Shown here one piece after another: positions 47,570 through 55,998 of a stretch of DNA of 64,000 bases (position 1 is its first letter; each line of letters starts with the position of its first letter). The position numbers were made by a program, and so were the translations under genes. Under the pieces are notes generated by a model that made no database searches, was not told the DNA's origin, and was given only the letters and a program-made list of their open reading frames with translations. The stretch is from contig NZ_JAABNT010000015.1 in the NCBI RefSeq assembly GCF_010667575.1, positions 1 through 64,000 on the forward strand. The letters are read 5' to 3'. The stretch comes from Sulfitobacter sediminilitoris (GTDB taxonomy: Bacteria; Pseudomonadota; Alphaproteobacteria; Rhodobacterales; Rhodobacteraceae).

Positions 47570-48684
47570 GCCAGCCCCGCAGCTTCCCTCTCTGCCGCAT
47601 AGTCCGCATAGGCGGCCGAGGCGCGGAACGCCTCCTGCAAACCCTCCGCCAATGCCTTGTCGATCAGTAGCTCAAAACCGTAGGTCGTCAGTTCACCCAA
47701 TGGCAGCGCAGCAAAAGCCGCGTTTCTGCTCAGCTCTGACAGCTTCCTGATCTCCGCCATGATCTCAATGACACCACCGATGGTCCGCTTGTCCGCCAGC
47801 GTCACCAGCGCATAGACCAGTGCCGTCAGACCATGCAGGCTCGCCGGATACATCTCCAGCCGCTCTTTTCCATCGGCCCCAAGCATCGCGGTTGCCTGCA
47901 CTGTCGCCGCGATGTCCTCCGCAATCAGAATGAACTCTGCCGCCACCGCTTCGCCCAGCGTGCCCGCTATCAACACATCGCGCAGCGCCTTATCAGGCAC
48001 CGCGTTCATCAGCGTACTCACCCGCGCCCAGGACCGGGGCGTGCAGGCAATCATCTGCCCCTTGCGCAACGCGTTCTCGGATGTGTCCAAAAGATCAGGC
48101 CGCGTCCGGATAAAGGCCGTCACCGCCGGATGAACCCCCTGCGGCACCGCGTAGCTCTCGATCCAATCCGTAGCCTCGGCACGCAAGGACAGATGCACCA
48201 ACCGATCCGACAGCGCCGTTCCCATCTCATAGGCAATGGCACCATCTTCAACCGTATTACCTGCCGCAACAATGAACGTGCACGCGGGCAGCGCATGCTG
48301 TCCCACGCGTCGTTCCTGCAACAATCCGTAGACCGTTGGCTGCAAAGCGGGTGCTGCCGCCGTCAGCTCATCCAGAAACAGGATCGCAGGGGTGGCAGGG
48401 TCATCCGGCAAATCCTCAGGCGGATACCAAACCGTCCGCCGGGCATCGTGGTCATAGAACGGCAACCCTCGCAGATCCTGAGGTTCAATCGTGGTCAGTC
48501 GCAGATCGAAAAGGGTTGCCCCCGTCTCTGTCGCCAGTTGCTGCACAATCTCGGTCTTGCCGATGCCGGGGCGCCCATGCAGCATCCAGCACACGGTCAT
48601 CTCTCCTGCCGCCTGTGCGGCAAACCCGGTGCGCAGGGCATCCAAAGCGCGCCCCGGTGAAATCGGAGTGGTATTAATAGACAT
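47566..48684 (-). CDS. MoxR-type AAA ATPase
   Basis: 372 residues with Walker A GRPGIGKTE, Walker B ILFLDELTAA and a sensor region FIVAAGNTVEDGA. MoxR ATPases are chaperones that act with a VWA partner to mature metalloenzymes or protein complexes; here the partner is the overlapping downstream gene. No obvious client is adjacent, although several metalloenzymes (molybdenum and iron-sulfur) are encoded in the window. Confidence 0.82.
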   Translation of the reverse strand: MSINTTPISPGRALDALRTGFAAQAAGEMTVCWMLHGRPGIGKTEIVQQLATETGATLFDLRLTTIEPQDLRGLPFYDHDARRTVWYPPEDLPDDPATPAILFLDELTAAAPALQPTVYGLLQERRVGQHALPACTFIVAAGNTVEDGAIAYEMGTALSDRLVHLSLRAEATDWIESYAVPQGVHPAVTAFIRTRPDLLDTSENALRKGQMIACTPRSWARVSTLMNAVPDKALRDVLIAGTLGEAVAAEFILIAEDIAATVQATAMLGADGKERLEMYPASLHGLTALVYALVTLADKRTIGGVIEIMAEIRKLSELSRNAAFAALPLGELTTYGFELLIDKALAEGLQEAFRASAAYADYAAEREAAGLA

Positions 48685-48742
48685 CCCGGCCCTCTAACTG
48701 CTGCCCGGACGGTAGCCTGAACCGCCCGTGCGGCAAGGGCGC

Positions 48743-49828
48743 CTATCCCGCAACCACATGCAAATCGCGAGGCAATTCGGACAGGATCTCAGGACCATCC
48801 GAGCGCAGGATCACGATATCTTCCAGACGGATGCCAAAACGGCCGGGCAAATAGATGCCGGGTTCAATGGAAAAAACCATGCCTTCGTCCAACACCTCCT
48901 GAGAGGATGCAGTGATATAGGGCGGCTCATGAATCTCGACCCCCAGACCGTGACCCGTCCGATGCATGAAGTACGCGCCGTAACCTGCCTCCGCGATCAC
49001 CCCGCGCGCGGCATCATCGACCTCATGCGCCTTGGCACCCGGTTTGGCGACCGCCAACGCAGCCTGCACTGCGGCCTCCACCACAGCATGGATTTCCTCG
49101 TAGCCCTCTGGCTGTTCACCCATCACGGCCATCCGTGTCATGTCACTGGGATAACCACCCAGCCCGCCACCGATATCCATGACAACAGCGTCGCCTGATT
49201 TCAAAACAGTCTCACCCGTCTGATGATGCGGAAACGCCCCGTTGCCAGCTGCCCCGACGATTGAAAACATCGGCACCGCGCCCTGTGCCTTAAAGCTGTC
49301 GCGCACGATGGCGGCCACGTCACGCTCCGTCATGCCCACCCGCATCTCGGACCACGCCTTTCGCATCGCCGCGTCACCGACCAAAGCGACCTTTTTCAGC
49401 GCTGCGAATTCATCAGCATCCTTGCGCATTCTCAGCGCGCCGACGGTCGATGCGCCGAACTGCCGCTGCGCGCCCGGCACCGCATCCTGCACAAGCGCAG
49501 CAAAATCTGCACGCATCGTTTCGTCAAGCGCGATGCTCTTTGCCCCCTGCGCCTCCAATGCTTTCAAGACACCCGCAAAGGCTTGCTCCGGCCCCTCGTC
49601 ATCTGTCCACGTATGGAATGGTAGATCCGTGTGCTGACGGGCGCTTTCTGCCTCAAGCGCAGGCATCAGGAACGCTGCCCCGGCCTTGGAGACGCACAGA
49701 AGCAAAGGCCGTTCATCACCATGCGGATGCATCCCCAATAGCCATTCCAGATGCGCCCCCGGTCCCAATGCGACCAGATCTATCCCTTGTGCCTCCATAA
49801 GTGCGCGCAGCTGTGACAAACGTGACAT
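48743..49828 (-). CDS. M24-family aminopeptidase (Xaa-Pro type)
   Basis: 361 residues: N-terminal creatinase-like domain, then a pita-bread metallopeptidase domain. The five metal ligands are visible: Asp in VMDIGG, Asp in SDMTR, His in HRTGHGLG, Glu in SIEPGIY and Glu in RLEDI. It hydrolyses Xaa-Pro peptides or related C-N bonds. It starts divergently from the methyltransferase gene and stands 58 bases after MoxR; no functional link is evident. Confidence 0.88.
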   Translation of the reverse strand: MSRLSQLRALMEAQGIDLVALGPGAHLEWLLGMHPHGDERPLLLCVSKAGAAFLMPALEAESARQHTDLPFHTWTDDEGPEQAFAGVLKALEAQGAKSIALDETMRADFAALVQDAVPGAQRQFGASTVGALRMRKDADEFAALKKVALVGDAAMRKAWSEMRVGMTERDVAAIVRDSFKAQGAVPMFSIVGAAGNGAFPHHQTGETVLKSGDAVVMDIGGGLGGYPSDMTRMAVMGEQPEGYEEIHAVVEAAVQAALAVAKPGAKAHEVDDAARGVIAEAGYGAYFMHRTGHGLGVEIHEPPYITASSQEVLDEGMVFSIEPGIYLPGRFGIRLEDIVILRSDGPEILSELPRDLHVVAG

Positions 49829-50183
49829 GGCATCCCCTTAATTCTCTAACACGCCACCCTAGACCGAGGCGTGCACGAAGGGCAACGCAGCCCTTTTCAC
49901 CCCGACGCAGTTTCCGACCGGCCTCGCCGCCAAAAACCGCACAGAGCCGTGCGATGGCCAGCTCGCCTCGCCTGCTTCAAGGTGCAGCGCAAGGTCGTGG
50001 GACTGGTGCCACTTCATCCCAGCACGATGGGCCAGATCCAAACGAACCTGCTGCGCGGCACCTGCACCGATACCTTTTCCATCTTACCGTCTGCGCCACG
50101 TATGCCTCTGGGCAGTTCGCTAAAGGACAAGACGCAGCACCCTGTCCTGTGCCACGCTGGGCTGTTCCCATTCGGAGGCCCAG
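49829..50183. other. Intergenic region between divergent M24 and MttB-like genes
   Basis: 355 bases with no convincing gene; open frames in it are read-throughs of neighbours. It contains a short hairpin (AAGGGC at 49878-49883 with GCCCTT at 49890-49895). It should carry promoters for both flanking genes; a GGAGG site for the methyltransferase is at its right end. Confidence 0.5.
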
Positions 50184-51737
50184 ATGACCCTCGACACTGC
50201 TCCCCGCGCCCGTTCTGGTGGCCGTGCCGCCCGGCGCGCCCTGCGCACAGCCCCAAATTTCACAATGCTGCCGGGGGTGCACAATCAGTTGCCCACCTGC
50301 GAAATTCTCGCGGGCGCTCAGGTCGAACGCATCGACGCCGCCACCATGGATATCTTGGAAAACGTCGGCGTCATCTTCCGCGACGACATCGCATTGGCAG
50401 ACTGGCGCTCGGCAGGTGCCAAAGTGCAAGGCGACCGCGTCTACCTCGACCGGGGCCTCGTTCGGGACCTGATCACCAGCATTCCTGCCACCCTGACCCT
50501 TCACGCCCGCGACCCGCAAAAAAGTGTCGCGCTTGGGGGGCGCGACGCCATCTTCGTGCCGATGACCGGCGCCCCCTACCTGCGCGACCTCGACGACGTG
50601 CGCCGCAATCCCACGCTTGATGATCTGGCAATGTTCCACAAACTGTCCCACATGCTGCCCGCGCTGCATTCATCCGCTCATCACATCGTAGAGCCCTACG
50701 ACCACCCCATCAGCCAGCGTCACCTCCGCATCACCTACTCCTCGATGAAACATTCCGACAAGACCTTCATGGGCATGACCACCTCGCCCCGGAACGCAGA
50801 AGACGTCATCGACATGTGCCGCATCCTTTTCGGTGCGGAGTACATCGACACCCACCCGGTCGTCACCGGAAATTGCAACGGCAACTCGCCGCTGGTCTGG
50901 GATGAAACCATGCTTGGCGCAATGCGCGCCTTCTGCCGCGCAAACCAGCCGGTCCTCTGCTCGCCGTTCGTGCTGGGCGGCGCCAACACCCCGGCCTCTG
51001 TCGCCGCCTCCGTCGCCCAACTCAACGCCGAAGCGCTCTCGGCGCTGGCCTACACGCAAGTCATCCGAAAAGGCGCACCGGCTATCTATGGCCACTACCT
51101 TTCTACCGTCTCAATGAAGTCCGGCGCTCCAATGGCTGGCACCCCTGAAATCTCGCTGATGAACTTCATGATCGGCCAGATGGCGCGCTTCTACGACGTC
51201 CCCTGGCGCACCTCGAACACGCTGGGCGGTGCCAAGACCTTCGACGCTCAAGCCGGCTACGAAAGTGCCACAACCCTCTCAGCGGTGATGCATGCCGGGG
51301 CAAACTACATCTGGCATTCCGCTGGCTGGAACGAGGCAGGCATGCATTGCTCTGTCGCCAAGTTCATCGTTGACGCCGAACAATGCGCCATGGCCCACCG
51401 AATGGCCCAAGGGGTCAATTTTGATGATTTTGAAACGGCCCTCGCCGCCGTGCCAGACGTTGGCCCCGGCGGTCACTACCTGGGCCACCCGCATACGCAG
51501 GAGAACTTTCAGTCCGCCTACTTCATGCCAGAACTTTTCGATAACAACTCAATCGAACAATGGCAGGCCGAGGGGAGTATCGAGATCACCGATCGCGCCC
51601 TGAAACACGCGCGCAAACTGCTCTCAGAGTATCAGGAGCCCACCCTGGACGTCGCCAAAAACGAGGAGATCCTCGCGTTTATCGCCAAGCGCGAGACGGA
51701 AATCCCCGCGAGCGATGAATTGAACCAGAGTTTCTAG
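50184..51737 (+). CDS. Trimethylamine methyltransferase (MttB) family protein, non-pyrrolysine
   Basis: 517 residues of the MttB family. There is no in-frame amber codon, so it is the non-pyrrolysine class, in which glycine betaine and other quaternary amines (MtgB, MtpB and others) are demethylated to a corrinoid protein. Typical stretches are NVGVIFRDD, SSAHHIVEPYD, VVTGNCNGNSPLVWD and HAGANYIWHSAGWNEAG. A GGAGG site precedes ATG 50184. The corrinoid partner and the methyl-accepting enzyme are not in the window. The methylated substrate is not readable. Confidence 0.85.
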   Translation: MTLDTAPRARSGGRAARRALRTAPNFTMLPGVHNQLPTCEILAGAQVERIDAATMDILENVGVIFRDDIALADWRSAGAKVQGDRVYLDRGLVRDLITSIPATLTLHARDPQKSVALGGRDAIFVPMTGAPYLRDLDDVRRNPTLDDLAMFHKLSHMLPALHSSAHHIVEPYDHPISQRHLRITYSSMKHSDKTFMGMTTSPRNAEDVIDMCRILFGAEYIDTHPVVTGNCNGNSPLVWDETMLGAMRAFCRANQPVLCSPFVLGGANTPASVAASVAQLNAEALSALAYTQVIRKGAPAIYGHYLSTVSMKSGAPMAGTPEISLMNFMIGQMARFYDVPWRTSNTLGGAKTFDAQAGYESATTLSAVMHAGANYIWHSAGWNEAGMHCSVAKFIVDAEQCAMAHRMAQGVNFDDFETALAAVPDVGPGGHYLGHPHTQENFQSAYFMPELFDNNSIEQWQAEGSIEITDRALKHARKLLSEYQEPTLDVAKNEEILAFIAKRETEIPASDELNQSF

Positions 51738-51872
51738 GTTGGTTGCAAACGTTTCAAGCTCTTCAAGAAGGACCGTTGCCTGCTAAATATCGCAACCCGA
51801 CCATCCGCCGTCTGTGGTCTCTCGCGGTGCTGGCACCGCTGCCGACCCCCGGCACACCCTCGGCGTGCCTCT

Positions 51873-52031
51873 GGTCCGGAGCCGCCTTCGCTTGAGCACG
51901 TCAGGGCGGAGGGACAGCCGTTTGCCAAGAAAAATCGCGGAGGCTCCCGGCTTGCCGGGATACCACTATTATTATTGGGAAGCGGATGGCGCTCTGCAAT
52001 GCACGGGATCAAGCGAAGGCGGCTCCGGACC
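51873..52031. repeat. Structured inverted-repeat element
   Basis: Two perfect 23-base arms (51873-51895 and 52009-52031) face each other across 113 bases, and pairing extends imperfectly outwards. Inside is a second strong hairpin (TCCCGGC at 51945-51951, GCCGGGA at 51954-51960). The surrounding 51738-52084 gap also contains CGGTGC/GCACCG. The element lies between the 3' ends of convergent genes. It looks like a REP/MITE-like repeat or a long terminator-type RNA; no protein gene is supported. Confidence 0.65.
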
Positions 52032-52084
52032 CTCTGGGACGGTGAGCCTGAAGCCCTCCACCCCCCAATCCCAATGCACATAAG

Positions 52085-52648
52085 TTACTTGCAGGGCGCG
52101 CCCGCGCCCCCCCAAAGCGCCACATCCCGTGCCATCTCAACCGGAGAGCCAGGCGGCGTCGATCGCCCTCCGCCCGGTGCAAATCCCCAGGCAACGAAAG
52201 GGGAACTGGTCAGATGATCCACCAGATCCGTAATCTCATGTCCGTCGTTGCGCTCAGGATCGCGCAGTTGCGCACAGAGCGCCGCACTGCTCTCGCCCAG
52301 CCAATCCAGTTCCACCGGCGGCAGACGCCAGGCATCGTCAATCTGCGCCGGCGCATGTGCAGGTGTCTCCCGACCTGCCGCCGTCACATGACAGGTGCGA
52401 CACGGCATGCTCTCCGCGCCGATCCGGCTTTCATCTGCCTTCACGCCGATCCCGTGTGCGGTACCGCGACCATAGGACAGCCCCTCCCACATCGGTTCCT
52501 CCTGCGCGCCGACATGGCAATTCGTACAGCGCGGGTGCGAGGCAACGGCATAGATCCGCTCCCACGCTGCCAGCCCCTCTTCACGGCTGACGTTCTGCGC
52601 GGCCAGCGGTGTCCCCGCGATGAGCAACGCGAAAAGCACCGGCCTCAT
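52085..52648 (-). CDS. Di-haem c-type cytochrome
   Basis: 187 residues with a short signal peptide (MRPVLFALLIAGTPLAA) and two haem-binding motifs, CTNCH and CRTCH. Its ATG overlaps the stop of the molybdenum subunit gene, so it is probably the electron acceptor of that enzyme, passing electrons to the respiratory chain in the periplasm. The rest of the sequence matches no cytochrome class I know. Confidence 0.82.
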   Translation of the reverse strand: MRPVLFALLIAGTPLAAQNVSREEGLAAWERIYAVASHPRCTNCHVGAQEEPMWEGLSYGRGTAHGIGVKADESRIGAESMPCRTCHVTAAGRETPAHAPAQIDDAWRLPPVELDWLGESSAALCAQLRDPERNDGHEITDLVDHLTSSPFVAWGFAPGGGRSTPPGSPVEMARDVALWGGAGAPCK

Positions 52649-54888
52649 GCGAAATCCACTTGCCTTGAGAACGGCAAGGCGCGAATGCGTGTGCCGGTGG
52701 CTGCGAAAATTGCGTTGCCCAATGCAGGTGCGGCAGGCGGCACGCCCGGCTCCCCGATCCCCCTGATCTGGTCACCGTTTTCCAGTCCGCGGACCTCGAT
52801 CTGCGGTGTCTGATGCAGCCGCAAACCCTCATAGGCATGGTAGTTGTCCTGCTGCGCGACCCCGCCCTCATAGGTGATCTCGCAATTCATCGCGTGGCCC
52901 AATCCCCAGATCACACCGCCGGCAAGCTGCGCTTCAAAGTTCACGGGATCCAGAACACGCCCCACCTCGGCAGCAACATAAACCTTGTCTATCCGAATAC
53001 CGTCTTCTGTCTGGGTCACTTCGCAAACCTGCGCGGTTGGCACCCCGAAGGCCAATGTAAAGGCGATCCCGCGTCCGCGTCCCGGACCCGGATCGGAGCC
53101 CCAGTCCGACATTTCACCAACCGCCTCAAGCACTTTGCGGGATGAATCGTGCCAGCACAGCCGCAGCCGCTCTTCCAGCGGATCGACACCCGCCGCATGG
53201 CACAGCTCATCCATGAAACTTTCGTGCAGGAACCCGTTTCCCGATGCCCCTACGGAGCGCCATGAACTGACCGGCACCATTGGCGGCACCCGGTAGCCTG
53301 TCACCCTGTAATTGGGAATTTGGAAGGGTTGATCCCAAGCGCCCGCAACAATCGCCACATCCGGTCCGATGGCCGGTTGCCCCAACCGCGCCAGCGACGA
53401 CGCCGTGACGGAAGGCGCCGCAATCGAAAGGTCAAACGCCTGTACCGCGCCGTCAGAGACCGCGCCACGGGCGCGCGCAATGGCCAGCGGACGGGGAAAG
53501 TCATGGGTCATGTCCTCTTCCCGGCTCCAGACCATCTTGATCGGCGTGTCCGGCATCTGAACCGCAATTTCGACAGCCTGCCGAACATAGTCATCTTCCA
53601 GCCGCCGCCCGAAACTGCCGCCAGACACCAGCACATGGATATGCACCTGTTCTTTGTCCAGCCCGGCAATCTCAGCCGCCGACATCTGCATGAAGCGCGG
53701 TATCTGCGTGCCTGTCCAGATATCCAGACGGTCCTCTGCCAGTTTGACCATCGCACTCATCGGCTCAAGCGGCGCGTGCGCCAGATAGGGGATGCGATAC
53801 TCCGCCTCAAGCACATCTTCGGCAGCATCCAGCGCAGCCAAGACATCGCCTTCATCCTTGAACCGGCTGTCTTGCCTGTCCTCGGTGAATGATCCTGCCA
53901 CCTCTTCAAACTGTTTCTCTGTCTCACCGATGTAGGGCGTAGGTACCCAGTCGCATGCCACGGCCTGCGCCGCCTGAAACGCCCGCCATGTATTGTCCGC
54001 AACCACCGCAATCCCACCGCTGATTGGCAGCACCGCCTTTATACCGCGCATCGCTTCCGCTTCGCTGGCATCAAAACCCACGATACCACCGCCCAGCGCC
54101 GGGTTGGTGCGCGTTGTTGCAAACACCATGCCGTCCATCGTCATGTCGATACCATAAGTCTGTGTACCGGTGGATTTGGCCATCATATCCGTGCGCATAT
54201 GGGGCTTGCCCAGATGCCGCCAATCGGGCGGATCGCGCAAGGTCACCTCGTCCACGGGCGTGATCTCAGCCGCGACCGCCGCCAGATCGGTATAGGCCAG
54301 CCGCGTTTCATCTGGCAGCAGCACCGCCCCCTGCTCTGTTCTGAGCTCACTCGCGGGCAATCCGGTTTGCTTTGCTGCCGCTGCGATCAGTGTCTCTCGG
54401 GCCACCGCACCGGCCACACGCAAACGCTCATACATGTCGGGCACCGTGCTTGACCCGCCGGTCAGTTGCAGACCTATCAGTTTACCCACCACATCTGACG
54501 CGCCACGGCCCGTCCGTGCCATGAAACTGTCAGAGGTCGCAGCAATTGGCATGCACTCGGCCGCAACCACACCATTGTAGTAGGCAGGCGATGGTGGCCC
54601 CGGCTCAATCCGTACCGAATCCAGATCAACGTCAAGTTCTTCGGCAATCAAATGCGCCTGGATGGAATAGGCCCCCTGGCCCACATCCGCCCGCGGCGTG
54701 ATCAGGGTGACCGCCTCGCCATCAATCTTTACGAAAGGATTGAAGGTCGCAGCACCGGGGGCAAGATCGGCCTCCAGCGGGTTCTCAACCTCGCGTTTGT
54801 ACAGATAAGTACCGAAGGCAACACCGCCCAGTATAGCGGCAGAGCCCACCAGAAATGAACGCCGCGCGATGGTTCTGACACGTCCCAT
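52645..54888 (-). CDS. iorB: Molybdenum hydroxylase large subunit (isoquinoline 1-oxidoreductase beta-like)
   Basis: 747 residues of the xanthine-oxidase family. The N terminus bears a Tat signal (ARRSFLVGSAAILGG), so the folded enzyme is exported. The aldehyde-oxidase/xanthine-dehydrogenase molybdopterin-binding body follows, with segments such as MSAAEIAGLDKEQVHIH, SGGSFGRRLEDDYV and SWRSVGASGNGFLHESF. This IorB-type class works with a small iron-sulfur subunit and no FAD subunit. The substrate could be an N-heterocycle or an aldehyde; sequence does not tell. Confidence 0.86.
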   Translation of the reverse strand: MGRVRTIARRSFLVGSAAILGGVAFGTYLYKREVENPLEADLAPGAATFNPFVKIDGEAVTLITPRADVGQGAYSIQAHLIAEELDVDLDSVRIEPGPPSPAYYNGVVAAECMPIAATSDSFMARTGRGASDVVGKLIGLQLTGGSSTVPDMYERLRVAGAVARETLIAAAAKQTGLPASELRTEQGAVLLPDETRLAYTDLAAVAAEITPVDEVTLRDPPDWRHLGKPHMRTDMMAKSTGTQTYGIDMTMDGMVFATTRTNPALGGGIVGFDASEAEAMRGIKAVLPISGGIAVVADNTWRAFQAAQAVACDWVPTPYIGETEKQFEEVAGSFTEDRQDSRFKDEGDVLAALDAAEDVLEAEYRIPYLAHAPLEPMSAMVKLAEDRLDIWTGTQIPRFMQMSAAEIAGLDKEQVHIHVLVSGGSFGRRLEDDYVRQAVEIAVQMPDTPIKMVWSREEDMTHDFPRPLAIARARGAVSDGAVQAFDLSIAAPSVTASSLARLGQPAIGPDVAIVAGAWDQPFQIPNYRVTGYRVPPMVPVSSWRSVGASGNGFLHESFMDELCHAAGVDPLEERLRLCWHDSSRKVLEAVGEMSDWGSDPGPGRGRGIAFTLAFGVPTAQVCEVTQTEDGIRIDKVYVAAEVGRVLDPVNFEAQLAGGVIWGLGHAMNCEITYEGGVAQQDNYHAYEGLRLHQTPQIEVRGLENGDQIRGIGEPGVPPAAPALGNAIFAATGTRIRALPFSRQVDFA

Positions 54889-54891
54889 GGC

Positions 54892-55350
54892 TTATACTCC
54901 CTGCAAGCGGCTGGCTGCCGTTTTGACTGCCGCGCGGATCCGCGGATAGGTCCCGCAGCGGCAGAGATTCCCGCTCATTGCCGCGTCAATCTGATCATCC
55001 GTAGGTTCAGGATTGAGGTCGAGGAAAGACGCCGCCTGCATGATCTGGCCAGACTGACAGTAGCCGCACTGCGCGACCTGATGCTCTACCCATGCCGCCT
55101 GCACTGCGTGCAGCGCATCCGGCGTGCCCAGCCCTTCGATCGTGGTGATCTCTCCGTCCACATCTGCCGCGGCCAACTGACAAGACCGCACCGCGATGCC
55201 ATCCACATGCACCGTGCAGGCACCGCATTGGGCAATGCCGCAACCGTATTTCGGGCCTGTAATGCCCAATTCGTCCCGCAGGACCCAAAGCAGCGGCATG
55301 TCGTCCTCGACATCCACCTCATGTTGTTTGCCATTAACCGTCAGGTTCAT
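54892..55350 (-). CDS. iorA: [2Fe-2S] subunit of molybdenum hydroxylase (IorA-like)
   Basis: 152 residues with both iron-sulfur clusters of the family: a plant-ferredoxin-type set ([15 protein letters not shown] and the Cys in VRSCQ) and a C-terminal set (QCGYCQSGQ with GNLCRCGTY). It carries electrons from the molybdenum site to the cytochrome. It precedes iorB by three bases and is the first gene of the operon, divergent from the TetR gene. Confidence 0.9.
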   Translation of the reverse strand: MNLTVNGKQHEVDVEDDMPLLWVLRDELGITGPKYGCGIAQCGACTVHVDGIAVRSCQLAAADVDGEITTIEGLGTPDALHAVQAAWVEHQVAQCGYCQSGQIMQAASFLDLNPEPTDDQIDAAMSGNLCRCGTYPRIRAAVKTAASRLQGV

Positions 55351-55368
55351 ATCAATCTCACAGAAAAA

Positions 55369-55382
55369 TCAACGCGTGTTGA
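55369..55382. promoter_or_regulatory. TetR operator copy near iorA
   Basis: TCAACGCGTGTTGA is a near-perfect palindrome 18 bases before the iorA ATG, where bound repressor would block transcription of iorAB-cytochrome. Confidence 0.6.
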
Positions 55383-55411
55383 CATAGGAAATACCGCATG
55401 GCCTTCATAAG

Positions 55412-55425
55412 TCAACACGCATTGA
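55412..55425. promoter_or_regulatory. TetR operator copy near tetR
   Basis: TCAACACGCATTGA repeats the first site with the same TCAA...TTGA ends. It overlaps the probable tetR -35 box (TTGACA 55422-55427); TAGGAT at 55444-55449 is a possible -10 with 16-base spacing, which would put the start of transcription almost at the ATG. Occupancy would repress tetR itself. Confidence 0.6.
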
Positions 55426-55456
55426 CAAAAAGGGGTCCATCGGTAGGATCGCGCCG

Positions 55457-55996
55457 ATGAACAAAGCCATAGCGACCCGTGAAAAACTGCTGACAGAAGG
55501 CCGCCGCCTACTGTGGTCACACGGCTATTCCAACGTATCCTTGAGGGAAATCGCGCAGGCCGCAGGTGTCGATGTTGCCCTTGTCTCACGCTATTTCGGC
55601 AGCAAGCTGGGCCTCTTCAAAGCAACGCTGGAAGGGGCTTTCGATACTCCTGACTTTGCGGATGAAAACGATTTGGTAGAAACCGTCCTGCGCATGTTCG
55701 TCGAGGCCCCGCGCGGGGGCGACACGCCATCGGTCCTTCTTCTGATCCAGACCAACGCCAATGATCCGGACGTGGGCGCGCTGGTGCGCATGGCCCAATC
55801 AGACGGGATGCAAGAAAAGCTTGAAGCGCTTCTGGGCGACAGCGCCCGCGCCGCATTGTTCATGAGCGTGTTGCTGGGTTTTGGAGTGGCCGAGAAAACG
55901 CTGAAACTCAAAGGCATCGCCGATCCTGGCAGCGCTGCATTCGAAGCGCAGCTGAGGCATCTTATGACCTCAGCGCTCAGCTTCCCTTCAGCCTAG
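55457..55996 (+). CDS. TetR-family transcriptional regulator
   Basis: 179 residues with the TetR helix-turn-helix at about 10-55 (SNVSLREIAQAAGVDVALVSRYFGSK). It is divergent from the iorA operon across 106 bases that hold two matching palindromes, so it most likely represses both directions and is released by the substrate of the molybdenum enzyme. It ends two bases before the stop of the convergent formaldehyde dehydrogenase gene. Confidence 0.87.
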   Translation: MNKAIATREKLLTEGRRLLWSHGYSNVSLREIAQAAGVDVALVSRYFGSKLGLFKATLEGAFDTPDFADENDLVETVLRMFVEAPRGGDTPSVLLLIQTNANDPDVGALVRMAQSDGMQEKLEALLGDSARAALFMSVLLGFGVAEKTLKLKGIADPGSAAFEAQLRHLMTSALSFPSA

Positions 55997-55998
55997 GT

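Noticed and set aside
49871-50620. Plus-strand open frame of 249 codons across the methyltransferase start
   Set aside because: It overlaps the clearly recognised MttB-family gene in another frame and has no motif.
51734-52083. Small open frames on both strands in the gap after the methyltransferase gene
   Set aside because: Both overlap the inverted repeat, have no Shine-Dalgarno sequence and a low-complexity Arg/Gly/Ser composition; better explained by the palindromic repeat.
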